Positions 17,383 to 27,167 are shown, counted from the first letter of the stretch. The stretch is DNA of 64,000 bases from Citrobacter amalonaticus (GCF_018323885.1 NZ_AP024585.1:744001-808000), one strand, 5' to 3'. Translations and numbers: made by a program. The notes: generated by a model from the sequence alone, not told the origin.

Positions 17383-20300
17383 CTAGTTACCACCTGTATT
17401 AGTTCTGGTTTCCTTTCCTTTTGGACTATATCCCGGACCATATTCATAATTATGTGTATGAGGATTGGAGTGATAGTCTGGAGCTGATGGATTACCATAT
17501 CCATGACTAGTGTAATCAACTCGCTCTATCTGTCTACCATATTGGTCATACCTGACGGTAGAATATTCTAACTCACCTGTTTTAGGATTGAATTTGAAAT
17601 GTTCCAATTCTTTTGTGCCGGGAGTGACCTGATTAGGAGCATTTTTATGCCATGCTGAATCAGGTAATAATGGGCCATCGTTCTTTATGTCTGTTTTACA
17701 TAGTCCTAGCGGATCAATATAACCAAGCGGATTAGGTACATACGCGTAATTGTTTATCCCCCCACGTAGTCCTATGGGGTCCGCGCAAAGATACTGTCCC
17801 GTATCACAATCATAGTACCGGAAACGGTTGTAGTACAGCACTGATTCGGCATCCTCATACTGCCCCGGAAAACGCAGGTGGCAGGAAGGGGCATCTTCCT
17901 TGTTCCGGCTTTCCTCCCGGCCCCATAACGGCTGCTTACCCCGCCAGACGATTTCGCCGTCTTCGGTCAGGAGTTCCTGAATGCGGCCCACCGTATCCGT
18001 CACCGCGTAGTGCAGTTGTCCCTTTTCATAACGTGCCAGTGGCGTAAAACTTCCCGGCTCATATATCCAGCGAATCGCGTTTTCGTCGTCCGGAGTGCCA
18101 TCGGTGTTAACCGGAATTTCTTCGGTCAACTGGTCGCCATTCCAGTGAAAATCCATGCCGGGCTTGTCCCGGTTGGTACAGCGTTTGTTGATGCGCCTGC
18201 CGAACGGGTCGTATCTGTATTCCCAGCGTTCGCCTTCCGGTGTTTCCAGCCCGGTCAGCTGGCTTCGCGCATCCCAGCGGTAGCGCCAGAGGAGAGGGCG
18301 GTAGCCGCCTTTGTCGACAAGCTTTTCCACGAGGTGACCGTTAACATCGTATTTCCAGGTGATGCCGTGCGCACTGACCACCCGGACAAATTTCCCTTCC
18401 TCCGGTCTGCCGGTGTCCGGGTTAATCCGCTGCGTTGAGTGTCGCCATTCTTTATTTTCCCGTGACGTCACCCTGCCATGCTGTTGATGCTGTTGATGCT
18501 GTTGATGCTGTTGATGCTGTTGATGCTGGTATGCCTCACTCTCCATCACCGCGTTCACCCACGTCTGGCGGCGGGTGATGTTGAGGTTGCTGTCGTAAGT
18601 GAAGCGCTCCTCGCGCATCAGGGTACTGCCGCTGCCCGTCCAGGTGGCATGGCTTATCTGGTCATTCGCCGTCATGCTGTTGACCATCGTCCCGCGCTGC
18701 GAGTCCGATATCATCGACAGATTGTAGGCTTTGTCATACAGCCACTGGCGTTGCAGGTCTTTGTTCCTGGCCTGTGGCTCTGCCTGGCTCCCGGCCCGCT
18801 GCGTGGTCAGCATCCCGGTCTGCGTGTAGCCAAGTCGCTGGTAAAAACCGGCTTCGCTTCGTCTGGATGTCTCCTGACCGCGCAGGTCGTGCTCAAACAG
18901 CAGTGGTGCGTGGTCTGCTATCTGCCATGACGTCAGATACCCCATCAGGTTACGGGTGAACTGCTCGGTTATTTCGCCGGTGGTACGTTGCGCCACCGTA
19001 TCCAGTTTATCGTCGTGGCGGTATTCCGTGCGTCTGCCGTTAATGGTTTCGGCGGTTATCCGGCCGGCATCATCGTATTCACAGGTGACGGTGGCATCAT
19101 TGTTTTTCGCCTCCACCAGGCGGCACAGCGTGTCATAGCGGAAGGTGGTGGTGCTGAGAATACGGTCACTGTCACCCTGCGTGACATCTTCATCCGTCAC
19201 CTGGTCGGTCACGTTATAGCGGCGGTGCAGGTGCGTGCCGTCCGGGAAGCTGGTGCGGATACAGCGCCCTGCGGCATCGTATTCGTAGCGCAGTGTGCGC
19301 CCGGTAAAATCGGTTTCGGCGATAAGCTGCCCGGCCCTGTCATATGTCAGCCGGTAGCTTTCACCTTCAGCGTTGATGATTTCGGTCAGGCGGGTGAGTT
19401 TATCGTAACGGCATTCCAGCCGCTGGCCGTCCGGGCGGATGACGGCGCTCAGCAGGTCAAAGGCACCGTATTCGTAACGGGTGGTTTTCCCTTCGCCATC
19501 GGTGAAGCTCTCCGGCAGCTTTTCGCTGTTCTGGCGCATCAGCTCGCGGACACCGTCCGGGCGGCTGATTTCCTCCACGCTGCCCCGTGGTCCGGCGTGA
19601 TTTTTACTGTGGCGGAACTGCGTGGTGAATCCCAGCGGGTCTTTGACGCTTAACAGACGACCGAGAAAATCCTGTCCGGTCTGCGTCACGCCGCCATCCG
19701 GCGCAACAGCTTCATGGACCTGGTGCAGCGCATCGTGGCTCCAGCGCCAGGTGGCCCCGCCCGGCATAATCCGCGCCAGCAAATCACCCTGTTCGCTGTA
19801 GCTGAACTGCTGCTTGCGCCCCTGCGGGTCGGTCAGGCAGACCATGCTGCCTTTATCGTCGTACTCCCACTGCCACAGCTGGTCACCGGGTGTGGTCAGC
19901 CGGATTAACTGCCCGGACTCGTTATAGTCATAAGACAGACTGTAGCCGCCCGGCAGGGATACACGGCTTATTTCACCTTCGCTGTTGTAGTCATATTCCG
20001 TGGTGCGCCCCAGCGCATCGGTGCGGGAGAGAAGGCGGGTGTTATTCCAGAGGGTCTTTTCCGCTCTGCCCAGCGGATCAATACTGAGCGTGACCAGACC
20101 ATCTTCGTTGTACCAGTAACGGGTTTCGCCACCTTCGCCATCCAGATAGGTGGTACATTTCTCTTCATCGTTATAAATAAACCGGTCATCAAAGTAGCCT
20201 TCTGTTGACAGGGTGCTAACCGCGCGCCCCTGCGTGTCATAGACGATATCCACACAGGTTTTATCGGTGTCCCGCCAGCGGGTCATCCATCCTTCAGCGG

Positions 20301-22185
20301 TATATTCATGCCATAAATGTGCAAACTGGAAGGAATCGCACTCCGCCAGATACCCGTTTTTATCGTAGTGACAGGTGACGAGGCGATGACGCTGTGGCGT
20401 CACGAGGTCAATACTCATCAGCTGCCGCTGCTGCCAGACTAGTGAGAGCGTATAACCATCGCTGTGATGGATGCCCGTCAACAGGCCATCCGTGCGGAGA
20501 AAATCAGCCCGGTTGCCATAACGATCATGGATTGCTGATAACAGGTAAGTACCGTTATCTGTTAAAGAAAAAACCTGCGAGTGTTGTGAACGGCGATCGA
20601 AAATGGTCAGTTCATCACGTATATCCCCCGACAACCTGTAATACGCCTGGCGGGTGTTTACTGTATTGCGGAAAATACCGTTCTGCGGGATGCGGTAATA
20701 TAAGTCCACACCTTCATGGTTAGTAAAATGCATTTCATTGCCATGCACCGTCAGCATGCTGGACCATTCATCGGTCCATTTTGGCCCCAGAAGCCCGGTT
20801 TTTTTTGCCTGCGAGCGATAAAAGCGAGTCAGCGTCAGGGGCAGGGAGCCAGGCAGAGAGAGTACGCTGTGCTGCTGGAGAAAATCACCGCTCCCGGCGT
20901 CTACCGGATCTCCAGGTTGGGAACAAAGAGTGCTGTCGGCACTGCTGGATTGATTGTTTTCTATGGGGGTTCCGTTTTTTTCAACGTATAGGCCATCATT
21001 TTTTGCTTCACTGAGTGCATCGTCGGTTTTATTCAGGGATGATGCAGTTTTGCTGGCATCTGCGGTTTTCTCGAGATCATTCGCAGTCCCTAAGGCTGTC
21101 TTTGCATCATTTGCGGCATCAGCAGCTTTCACGAATTCTGTCGTTCTGGCTGTGTCGATCACATCAGCCGCCGCACCAGGTTTACTCGCTAGCCCAACTT
21201 TCGACACTGGCAACAGCAATGTTGCTATTTCAGCCAGTGCTCGTGTCGCCATCTCCGCTTTATCCCCGGCAGAAGCATTCTGAAAGTCATCCCATGCTTT
21301 ACTGGTTTTATCTTTAATACCACCCCAGGTATCACTGATCTGTTTCTCAATACCCTCAAGACAGACATTTCCAAGACGGATATTTTCCATCAAGATATTC
21401 ATATCCAGCGGCTTTACCCGGGGATCTTCCAGAAAATGCTGGTCTAGCATGTTTCCCAGAGAGGCTATACCGGACACCATACTACGGCCAAAACCCAGTA
21501 CCCCCCGCACGACCCCTGCATTTATTTCGTTCTGAGCGTTATAGATCTCTACTGGTATTTCTGCGCCTGTTTCCATGTCATAGATCATTTGCCCGGAGCC
21601 ACTCACCAGAGGGACTGGACGTAATTTATCTATTTGCTCTTTCGCCCATTCATCTGCTGAATTTATTCCCTTGCTAAAATCAAGAGATTCCCGCAGTGAT
21701 TCCAACAGACTATTGCTGACCTCCTGGCGGGATTTCATCAGTTCCTCAAGGCGTGGCGAAGAAACCGGCGGATTATTACAGGGCTGGGCATTATCCTTAA
21801 CTGCCATATTAGGCGGTGCTTGCTTTGTCAGCAGCGTCCCCTGGCAGTTCATATTGTTCATTCCGACCATTGAGCCATGCAGGGCTACAGCCTTCCCTTC
21901 CACGGATACAGTCGGGCTGCCGCTGAGCACCGTACAATCACCACTGCTGAGTGATGTCCCTGAGATCACTCCCTTCCCGGCATTACTCTGCGTACCGGCA
22001 ATCACGGAACCTACATTCAGAACCGAAAAACCCCGCGCCCATACCGTTTCGCTGTACTGCTTTTTGTTACTCAGAAGCTGGAAGCTATCGAAAGGTACAA
22101 CAACATCACCGACCTGGCAGGCATCCGGTGAGCTATTTACAGCCAGGAATGCACTTTCACCATCTGCAATATGTTTATCTGCCAT
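17383..22185 (-). CDS. Rhs polymorphic toxin with PAAR-like N-terminus (T6SS effector)
   Basis: Rhs effector of 1600 aa. The N-terminus (about 20-130) is a DUF4150 PAAR-like domain expected to cap the VgrG spike. A helical linker (about 150-440) follows, then the GDPVDAGSGDFLQQ entry to the YD-repeat shell, with many repeats such as YEYDAAGR. The shell ends in the hallmark DPIGLRGGINNYAYVPNPLG, and the variable toxin tip starts after IDPLGL (about 1496-1600). The tip is rich in His and Tyr (YHSNPHTHNYEYGPGY), suggesting a nuclease-like fold, but I cannot identify it. ATG 22185 is chosen because AGGAG precedes it at 7 nt; it overlaps the DUF2169 gene by 11 bp. A nine-base repeat encodes HQQ units near 1220-1236. 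Confidence 0.93.
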   Translation of the reverse strand: MADKHIADGESAFLAVNSSPDACQVGDVVVPFDSFQLLSNKKQYSETVWARGFSVLNVGSVIAGTQSNAGKGVISGTSLSSGDCTVLSGSPTVSVEGKAVALHGSMVGMNNMNCQGTLLTKQAPPNMAVKDNAQPCNNPPVSSPRLEELMKSRQEVSNSLLESLRESLDFSKGINSADEWAKEQIDKLRPVPLVSGSGQMIYDMETGAEIPVEIYNAQNEINAGVVRGVLGFGRSMVSGIASLGNMLDQHFLEDPRVKPLDMNILMENIRLGNVCLEGIEKQISDTWGGIKDKTSKAWDDFQNASAGDKAEMATRALAEIATLLLPVSKVGLASKPGAAADVIDTARTTEFVKAADAANDAKTALGTANDLEKTADASKTASSLNKTDDALSEAKNDGLYVEKNGTPIENNQSSSADSTLCSQPGDPVDAGSGDFLQQHSVLSLPGSLPLTLTRFYRSQAKKTGLLGPKWTDEWSSMLTVHGNEMHFTNHEGVDLYYRIPQNGIFRNTVNTRQAYYRLSGDIRDELTIFDRRSQHSQVFSLTDNGTYLLSAIHDRYGNRADFLRTDGLLTGIHHSDGYTLSLVWQQRQLMSIDLVTPQRHRLVTCHYDKNGYLAECDSFQFAHLWHEYTAEGWMTRWRDTDKTCVDIVYDTQGRAVSTLSTEGYFDDRFIYNDEEKCTTYLDGEGGETRYWYNEDGLVTLSIDPLGRAEKTLWNNTRLLSRTDALGRTTEYDYNSEGEISRVSLPGGYSLSYDYNESGQLIRLTTPGDQLWQWEYDDKGSMVCLTDPQGRKQQFSYSEQGDLLARIMPGGATWRWSHDALHQVHEAVAPDGGVTQTGQDFLGRLLSVKDPLGFTTQFRHSKNHAGPRGSVEEISRPDGVRELMRQNSEKLPESFTDGEGKTTRYEYGAFDLLSAVIRPDGQRLECRYDKLTRLTEIINAEGESYRLTYDRAGQLIAETDFTGRTLRYEYDAAGRCIRTSFPDGTHLHRRYNVTDQVTDEDVTQGDSDRILSTTTFRYDTLCRLVEAKNNDATVTCEYDDAGRITAETINGRRTEYRHDDKLDTVAQRTTGEITEQFTRNLMGYLTSWQIADHAPLLFEHDLRGQETSRRSEAGFYQRLGYTQTGMLTTQRAGSQAEPQARNKDLQRQWLYDKAYNLSMISDSQRGTMVNSMTANDQISHATWTGSGSTLMREERFTYDSNLNITRRQTWVNAVMESEAYQHQQHQQHQQHQQHQQHGRVTSRENKEWRHSTQRINPDTGRPEEGKFVRVVSAHGITWKYDVNGHLVEKLVDKGGYRPLLWRYRWDARSQLTGLETPEGERWEYRYDPFGRRINKRCTNRDKPGMDFHWNGDQLTEEIPVNTDGTPDDENAIRWIYEPGSFTPLARYEKGQLHYAVTDTVGRIQELLTEDGEIVWRGKQPLWGREESRNKEDAPSCHLRFPGQYEDAESVLYYNRFRYYDCDTGQYLCADPIGLRGGINNYAYVPNPLGYIDPLGLCKTDIKNDGPLLPDSAWHKNAPNQVTPGTKELEHFKFNPKTGELEYSTVRYDQYGRQIERVDYTSHGYGNPSAPDYHSNPHTHNYEYGPGYSPKGKETRTNTGGN
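18481..18525 (-). repeat. Nine-base tandem repeat inside rhs encoding HQQ units
   Basis: Five exact tandem copies of CTGTTGATG (plus strand) give a His-Gln-Gln run near residues 1220-1236 of Rhs. The unit is a multiple of three, so copy-number change by slippage would keep the frame. Confidence 0.9.
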
Positions 22186-23233
22186 GACAAGCTCCTTTCG
22201 TCTGGGGGGGGACAAGACAGCCCAGCACCGCTTCCTGCATTTGCAGCGCAACAGGCACCGTTAACCTCCAGGTAAGGTAGATCAAACGTTCATCCAGATT
22301 TATTGTTAAGGTGTCTGCGACAGGAAGTCGGGTATGGAGGTGATTATTGATATCTGTCAGAACACAAACCGGCTGGTAACCAGGCAACCCTGTCACCACC
22401 CGGCTGGATTCTGGCAGGAGCCCTTCAAGTACAATAGGTTCATTACCTGATAAATGAGCTGGGTATATCAGCTCAGGGTGGGCGCTGTTGTAAAAAAGCT
22501 CACTGAAATCATTAGGAAAAAAAGGGCGGCAGTTTTCACGCCAGTGATCATCGTAGGTTCCGGCATACTGAAGGCGGTTCTGCCACCAGCGTGACATAGG
22601 CCCTGTCCCCTGCGGGGTACAGATTGTGTCAATATGATGACTGTTATTCTCATCATCTTGAGAAAATCGTGTCAATTGGGGGGCGCGGTATTCTTGTGTG
22701 ATATCAAGATGCTGGATAGTGGGATAGTAACCACATCCTGACGGATTCGCGGAAAAAGTTTGCTTATCCTCCGGTCCGTCGCCTGTAGACCAGACACCGC
22801 CGTAGGCCAGTTCATAGCGTAAAGGGACAGAATCAACGCTTTCTGCCTGTCCCAGCCGCCAGCGATGATTTTCATAGCGCCAGCATCGTGGGCCGGACAG
22901 CATGAGACGCTTTGAAAAATCCCCAACACGAATACCTGCCATCCATTGCGTCCCTGAGCCACCCAGCGCGCTGGCGCTACCGATCACGTGAATGTCGGTA
23001 TTTCGCTTATAGACAACCAAATCGGTTTCAGACTTCAGGCTGCTTGTTTCCGGCTCTCCGTAATATTCATCTGCCGTGATCAGCGCAGCCTGCTCATCAG
23101 CCAGATCGGCGTAATAACCGTTTTTCAGGCGAAATGTCATTCTGAATGCAATAACATCAAAGATGTAACCAAGACGCCCATGCTTTTCAAACGCCATAAC
23201 GGGAAATGGCGTGTGATTCTCAACCTGTATCAT
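22175..23233 (-). CDS. DUF2169 family T6SS effector adaptor
   Basis: Protein of 352 aa of the DUF2169 family, commonly found between vgrG and PAAR/DUF4150-carrying effectors and thought to help load them on the spike. The family-typical N-terminus MIQVENHTPFPV and the central blocks RYELAYGG and HPELIYPAHLSGN are visible. No signal or membrane segment. It starts 15 bp after the vgrG stop and overlaps the rhs start by 11 bp, suggesting coupled production of adaptor and effector. The role is from family context. Confidence 0.8.
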   Translation of the reverse strand: MIQVENHTPFPVMAFEKHGRLGYIFDVIAFRMTFRLKNGYYADLADEQAALITADEYYGEPETSSLKSETDLVVYKRNTDIHVIGSASALGGSGTQWMAGIRVGDFSKRLMLSGPRCWRYENHRWRLGQAESVDSVPLRYELAYGGVWSTGDGPEDKQTFSANPSGCGYYPTIQHLDITQEYRAPQLTRFSQDDENNSHHIDTICTPQGTGPMSRWWQNRLQYAGTYDDHWRENCRPFFPNDFSELFYNSAHPELIYPAHLSGNEPIVLEGLLPESSRVVTGLPGYQPVCVLTDINNHLHTRLPVADTLTINLDERLIYLTWRLTVPVALQMQEAVLGCLVPPQTKGACHGR

Positions 23234-23248
23234 TCCACATCCCTTGTG

Positions 23249-25240
23249 TTAGTTAAGATCGATCTTCTTGCCTTTAATATTGACCGGGCCGCTGGCTTTA
23301 AAATCAAACTGCTTTCCGGTGATAGTTATCGTCCCGCTTTTCTCCAATTTGATGGTACTGGCACCGCAGGTCAGTTCGATAAGTTCACCTGAAATGATCT
23401 TCGTTTCTTTGGTTACATCGAGCGTATAGCTTTGCTTAACGTTGACTTTCTGATCTTTCACCACGGTTTCGGTGTCAAACCCTGTAACCGTGGTGGTCTG
23501 GTCGTTGTCGACATTTTTATGGCGGTCATGGACGACATGCAGTTTTTGATCATTCAGGACTGTCGTTTCCTGATCGTTTGCCACCGTGGTTTTCTGATCG
23601 TGTCCACCTTCTTTCTTGGTGCCCACCTTAACGGTCTGGCCAACAACGACCGTGACCGTCTGGTTATTCTTCACTGTCTCGTTATGGTCGTGATCAACGG
23701 TTGTAGTCTTGTCGTGCAGCACCTCAGTTATCATGTCCTTCTGAGCATGCATGTAGATTTGTTCTTTTGCGGTGGCATCTTCAAAACGCAGTTCGTTAAA
23801 ACCATTGCCTTTGTAGGTTTTGGAGCGAATGGTCATCTGGGTTTTTGTGCCGGGCAGGCCGCCGGGGGAGCGGTTATCCTGGTGATAGGTACGCCCCATG
23901 ATGATGGGCTGGTCCGGGTCGCCGTTAAGAAAATCGACAATAACTTCCTGGTTTATACGCGGTATCGCCAGATTACCAAATCCGGTTCCGGCCCATGCCT
24001 GAGAAACACGTACCCAGCAGGAACTGTTCTCATCTTTCTGGTTGTACCTGTCCCAGTGGAACTTCACCCGTACCCGCCCATGTTCATCGCAGAAGATTTC
24101 TTCTCCTGCCGGGCCGGTGACAATAGCGCTTTGCGGGCCATCTACTTTGGGTTTGGGTAAAGGACGTGAACGCCAGGTACGGTCGGCCGGGATAGTGGCA
24201 AACTGGTTAATCAGAGTAGTTCCCAGCCCTTGGCTGCCATGCATTGCCTGAGGTTGCGTGCCTGTCAGTAGGCTGTTTACCACCTGCCATTCTTGGTTCA
24301 ACGTTTTCTGTGGGTGGTTTTTTAGTGTAAAACGGACGCCCGGACATAATTTCGGGGAATTGCTTGAACCGCTGGCTCTTTCCGCATCGTTACGCAAACC
24401 GTCCATCTGGTAGCGGGTAAAATCCAGTCCGTGTTGTTCGTCCTTAAAACGCCCCGGATAGTCGTAGATTTCATACTGTGTGAACTGACTGTTCAGATTC
24501 TCGCCCTGCTGGTTAAACTTACCTTCCCAGCCGGGGGTTTTGAAGGTGTAATCTTTGCTCAGTACCGAGGAGGGACGAACACTCGCTTCATAATGAAACG
24601 CGCTAATGCATTCAGTGGTCACTTCCGTAGTGGTGTTTGGGTTGAAGGTGATGGCTTCTTTTATGGGGGACAATCCGGCCACATCATCACATAGCGTCAG
24701 TTTCTGATCCAGGTTGTTCTGGGCTAGTTTGTCGTAAAAGAAAATTCCTTCCTCCGCCCACAGGCGGGACAGAAATTCCAGATCGGTTTCACCATACTGC
24801 ACACAGAATTCGCGGGGAGGGTGGTCGGCATTAAAGGAGGGCGTCCAGTTGGTCACGCCGTTTTCATCCAGTAGAGTGGTCGAAATGGTCTGGATATCCT
24901 GCTGCTGGAAGATACGGAAGTTCTGGCGTAGGGCGCAGCGCCACAGAGGTGGCTGGATACGAAGACGGTATAGCATTTGCCAGCGGTTGTTCTCTTTCAT
25001 CCCGAAGCTGGCCACCACGCCGGTGACATAACGCAACGCTTTTGGTCCCTGCCAGATGGCCAGCGTGGCTTTTTTCTCCAGAAGATTGTCTACCCTGAGG
25101 CCAAACTCCTCGCTGGCGACATCCACATCCATTATAAAAGGAAATGATAAATTCTGTATCAGCCGGAAGTTGACCACTGCGAATGTTCCTGGCAACTGCC
25201 CGTCCACGTCCAACGTAAAACGCAGCCCTTTTAACGACAT
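23249..25240 (-). CDS. vgrG: VgrG spike protein (TssI)
   Basis: Trimeric T6SS tail-spike of 663 aa. The gp27-like hub covers about 1-380, and the gp5 OB-fold follows with the conserved EIFCDEHGRVRVKFHWDR and WVRVSQAWAG segments. The C-terminal needle (about 540-663) is built of short DQ/TTV-type repeats such as VANDQETTVLNDQKLHVVHD, as in a beta-prism; no extra effector domain is visible. ATG 25240 (MSLKGLRFTLDVDG) is preceded by GAGG; the longer frame upstream is unrelated sequence. It lies between hcp and the DUF2169-rhs pair. Confidence 0.95.
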   Translation of the reverse strand: MSLKGLRFTLDVDGQLPGTFAVVNFRLIQNLSFPFIMDVDVASEEFGLRVDNLLEKKATLAIWQGPKALRYVTGVVASFGMKENNRWQMLYRLRIQPPLWRCALRQNFRIFQQQDIQTISTTLLDENGVTNWTPSFNADHPPREFCVQYGETDLEFLSRLWAEEGIFFYDKLAQNNLDQKLTLCDDVAGLSPIKEAITFNPNTTTEVTTECISAFHYEASVRPSSVLSKDYTFKTPGWEGKFNQQGENLNSQFTQYEIYDYPGRFKDEQHGLDFTRYQMDGLRNDAERASGSSNSPKLCPGVRFTLKNHPQKTLNQEWQVVNSLLTGTQPQAMHGSQGLGTTLINQFATIPADRTWRSRPLPKPKVDGPQSAIVTGPAGEEIFCDEHGRVRVKFHWDRYNQKDENSSCWVRVSQAWAGTGFGNLAIPRINQEVIVDFLNGDPDQPIIMGRTYHQDNRSPGGLPGTKTQMTIRSKTYKGNGFNELRFEDATAKEQIYMHAQKDMITEVLHDKTTTVDHDHNETVKNNQTVTVVVGQTVKVGTKKEGGHDQKTTVANDQETTVLNDQKLHVVHDRHKNVDNDQTTTVTGFDTETVVKDQKVNVKQSYTLDVTKETKIISGELIELTCGASTIKLEKSGTITITGKQFDFKASGPVNIKGKKIDLN

Positions 25241-25408
25241 ATTAACCTCGCTGATATTCAGGAAAAAACAAAACCAGATAGTAAATCGGCTGTGACAGTA
25301 CAGCGTTACGCTCGCGTTCAGGCACGCTACCGCCGAAGTCTCCGGCGTCCGCCATCTCCCGTGAAAACGTAACTCCTTACTGACAGCCTTTCTGTATGCG
25401 GCGTAATA

Positions 25409-25447
25409 CAAAAACAGCACCCGACCCGTATGGGGCAGATGCTGTTG
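25409..25447 (-). terminator. Hairpin between hcp and vgrG
   Basis: On the minus strand, AACAGCA and TGCTGTT close a GC-rich hairpin followed by T5. It lies 10-40 bp after the hcp stop, so it probably terminates part of the transcripts and raises hcp expression relative to vgrG. Confidence 0.7.
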
Positions 25448-25454
25448 ACTTAAC

Positions 25455-25973
25455 TTATGCTTCCAGCGGTGCGCGCCAGTCATCTGCACCAGAAGTGCCC
25501 GACTTAACGTGTTCCCACTCGATTTTGCGGTAGGCCAGGGAGACTTTTACCAGTTGGGTGAATTCGCGCTTTTCACCGTCCTGGCAGTGTGGCATGTGGC
25601 AGTCAATATCCACGATAGTGGAATCGGTCAGGCGGGTAGTGAAGAAGTGCTCCTGCTTACCCTCAACAGAGGTACGCCACCAGTGCAATTCGGTGGTAGG
25701 CAACATTTCTCCTGAAGCCAGCGCGTTATAGAGCAACGGAACGGCTTTGTTCAGCGCGACGGTAAAAATGAACGGCTTATGGGCGCGCTGGCCGGAAGGC
25801 TGGCCTGACTGCGGGTCAGTCGGCACGGTAACGTTATGACTGAATTCCTGAACCAGCATTTCGTCTTCGTGACCCTGAACGTAAATATTACCGACGGAAG
25901 GGGCAGTGAATGCGCCTGCGGTGATGTTTCCCTGGGTCTGGCCTGTCATTGAAATGTAACAGGGTGTAGGCAT
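25455..25973 (-). CDS. hcp: Hcp inner-tube protein (TssD), first copy
   Basis: Hcp1-family tube subunit of 172 aa that stacks as hexamers inside the TssBC sheath. Family blocks are visible: CYISMTGQTQGNI, VQGHEDEMLVQEFSH, HKPFIFTVALNKAVPLLYNAL and YRKIEWEHV near the C-terminus. ATG 25973 has AAGGAG at 7 nt. It is the first gene of the minus-strand cassette hcp-vgrG-DUF2169-rhs-immunity, divergent from tssB. It differs clearly from the second Hcp at the far end of the locus. Confidence 0.95.
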   Translation of the reverse strand: MPTPCYISMTGQTQGNITAGAFTAPSVGNIYVQGHEDEMLVQEFSHNVTVPTDPQSGQPSGQRAHKPFIFTVALNKAVPLLYNALASGEMLPTTELHWWRTSVEGKQEHFFTTRLTDSTIVDIDCHMPHCQDGEKREFTQLVKVSLAYRKIEWEHVKSGTSGADDWRAPLEA

Positions 25974-26641
25974 TTGTAAACTCCTTGTGGTTTTGTTCAA
26001 CTACTACTTACGATGGCCTGTCATTAATCCCTGACAGGTCGATAGCAATACGGCCTATTATCGTGACCGCTGAATTTGTCTGTAATCAGTTTTCCTGTGA
26101 ATAAATAGCAAGAGCCAGAAAATGAGTCTCTTTAATTCCATCTATGCAAATTAAATATGTATTTAATTTTAGTTATATAATTTTGCGACTTGCATGGCGT
26201 GCGTAATAAATTAATCATGAATAATATTATATTCATTGCCTGTTAAATTCTGTTTTTGAGTTTATCTTAATTAGCGCTCCTTCAATCATCCATCAGCAAT
26301 CCTTTAATTAACATTGGGTTGAATGTTTTTGCGGTAAAACATAGTCATTCATTATATGTTGTCTTTATGTGTTTGCTGCTTTTGTTTATTATAACTTGTT
26401 GTTTTGCTGGGATTCTATGGGTTTACTTTTTAGTGTGATATCCGCTGGTTTTCTGCAGAATACCTCTCTTTTGTTCGAAGAAAAAGTGCTTTTCAAATTT
26501 TTTTCTGAGCGTAAAATAAAAATCAAGCAGGGTCTTCAAATCTATTTTACCGCCACCAGAACGGCATTGTTAGTATATTTCTATTGCGGTACCGAACATG
26601 CTGAGTTCATGGCACGAACGATAACTTGATGGACTATTATT
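25974..26641. other. AT-rich divergent regulatory region between hcp and tssB
   Basis: This gap of 668 bp separates the two T6SS transcription units. It is strongly AT-rich, especially 26130-26560, with many TTAAT/TATAAT-like words, as in H-NS-silenced regions. I found no clear Fur box, sigma-54 site or single obvious promoter. An 86-codon frame at 26369-26629 looks accidental. Confidence 0.5.
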
Positions 26642-27148
26642 ATGAGCAGCAGAAAGAGTGACAGTGGCGGCAGTATTGCGCCTAAAGAACGCGTAAATAT
26701 CAAATTTCAGCCAAAAACAGGAAATCAGACCGCCGAAGTGGAACTGCCACTTAATTTGCTGGTCACGGGCAACCTGACGGGAGGCGCTGACGAGACTCCC
26801 CTTGATGAGCGTCAACCGGTTGCTATCAGTCGTAATACTTTTAACGCCGTACTTGAGCAGGCGGGTATTGGGCGCGATTTCTCGGTTCCTTCTGCTCTCA
26901 GTGAGACGCCTGACGCAAGCATGAATATCAACCTGAAGGTGAAATCACTGGCCGATCTCTCACCAGACAATATTGCCGCCCAGGTGCCGGAGATGCGCAA
27001 AATGTTGGAACTGCGTGAAGCACTGGTTGCGCTTAGGGGGCCGATGGGAAACATCCCGGCTTTCCGTGCGCAGCTAAAAGCATTGCTTGATGACGAAACG
27101 AGCCGTGAGCAACTGATTGCGGAACTGGGCATCGCAGGTCGGAAATAA
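26642..27148 (+). CDS. tssB: T6SS sheath small subunit TssB (VipA)
   Basis: Contractile sheath subunit of 168 aa that pairs with TssC around the Hcp tube in the cytoplasm. The N-terminal KERVNIKFQPKTGN and ELPLNLLVTGNLTGG segments are characteristic; the rest is helical and charged. It is the first gene of the plus-strand operon, 19 bp before tssC. Length is usual for the family. Confidence 0.95.
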   Translation: MSSRKSDSGGSIAPKERVNIKFQPKTGNQTAEVELPLNLLVTGNLTGGADETPLDERQPVAISRNTFNAVLEQAGIGRDFSVPSALSETPDASMNINLKVKSLADLSPDNIAAQVPEMRKMLELREALVALRGPMGNIPAFRAQLKALLDDETSREQLIAELGIAGRK

Positions 27149-27167
27149 CTTGTACAAGGATTTCAGT

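Noticed and set aside
18478-18930. Plus-strand frame over the rhs nine-base repeat beginning with an MLL run
   Set aside because: Antisense shadow of the strongly supported rhs frame; the repeat reads as HQQ on the coding strand.
26369-26629. 86-codon open frame between hcp and tssB
   Set aside because: Phe/Leu-rich composition as expected from translating AT-rich DNA, no ribosome site and no recognisable domain.
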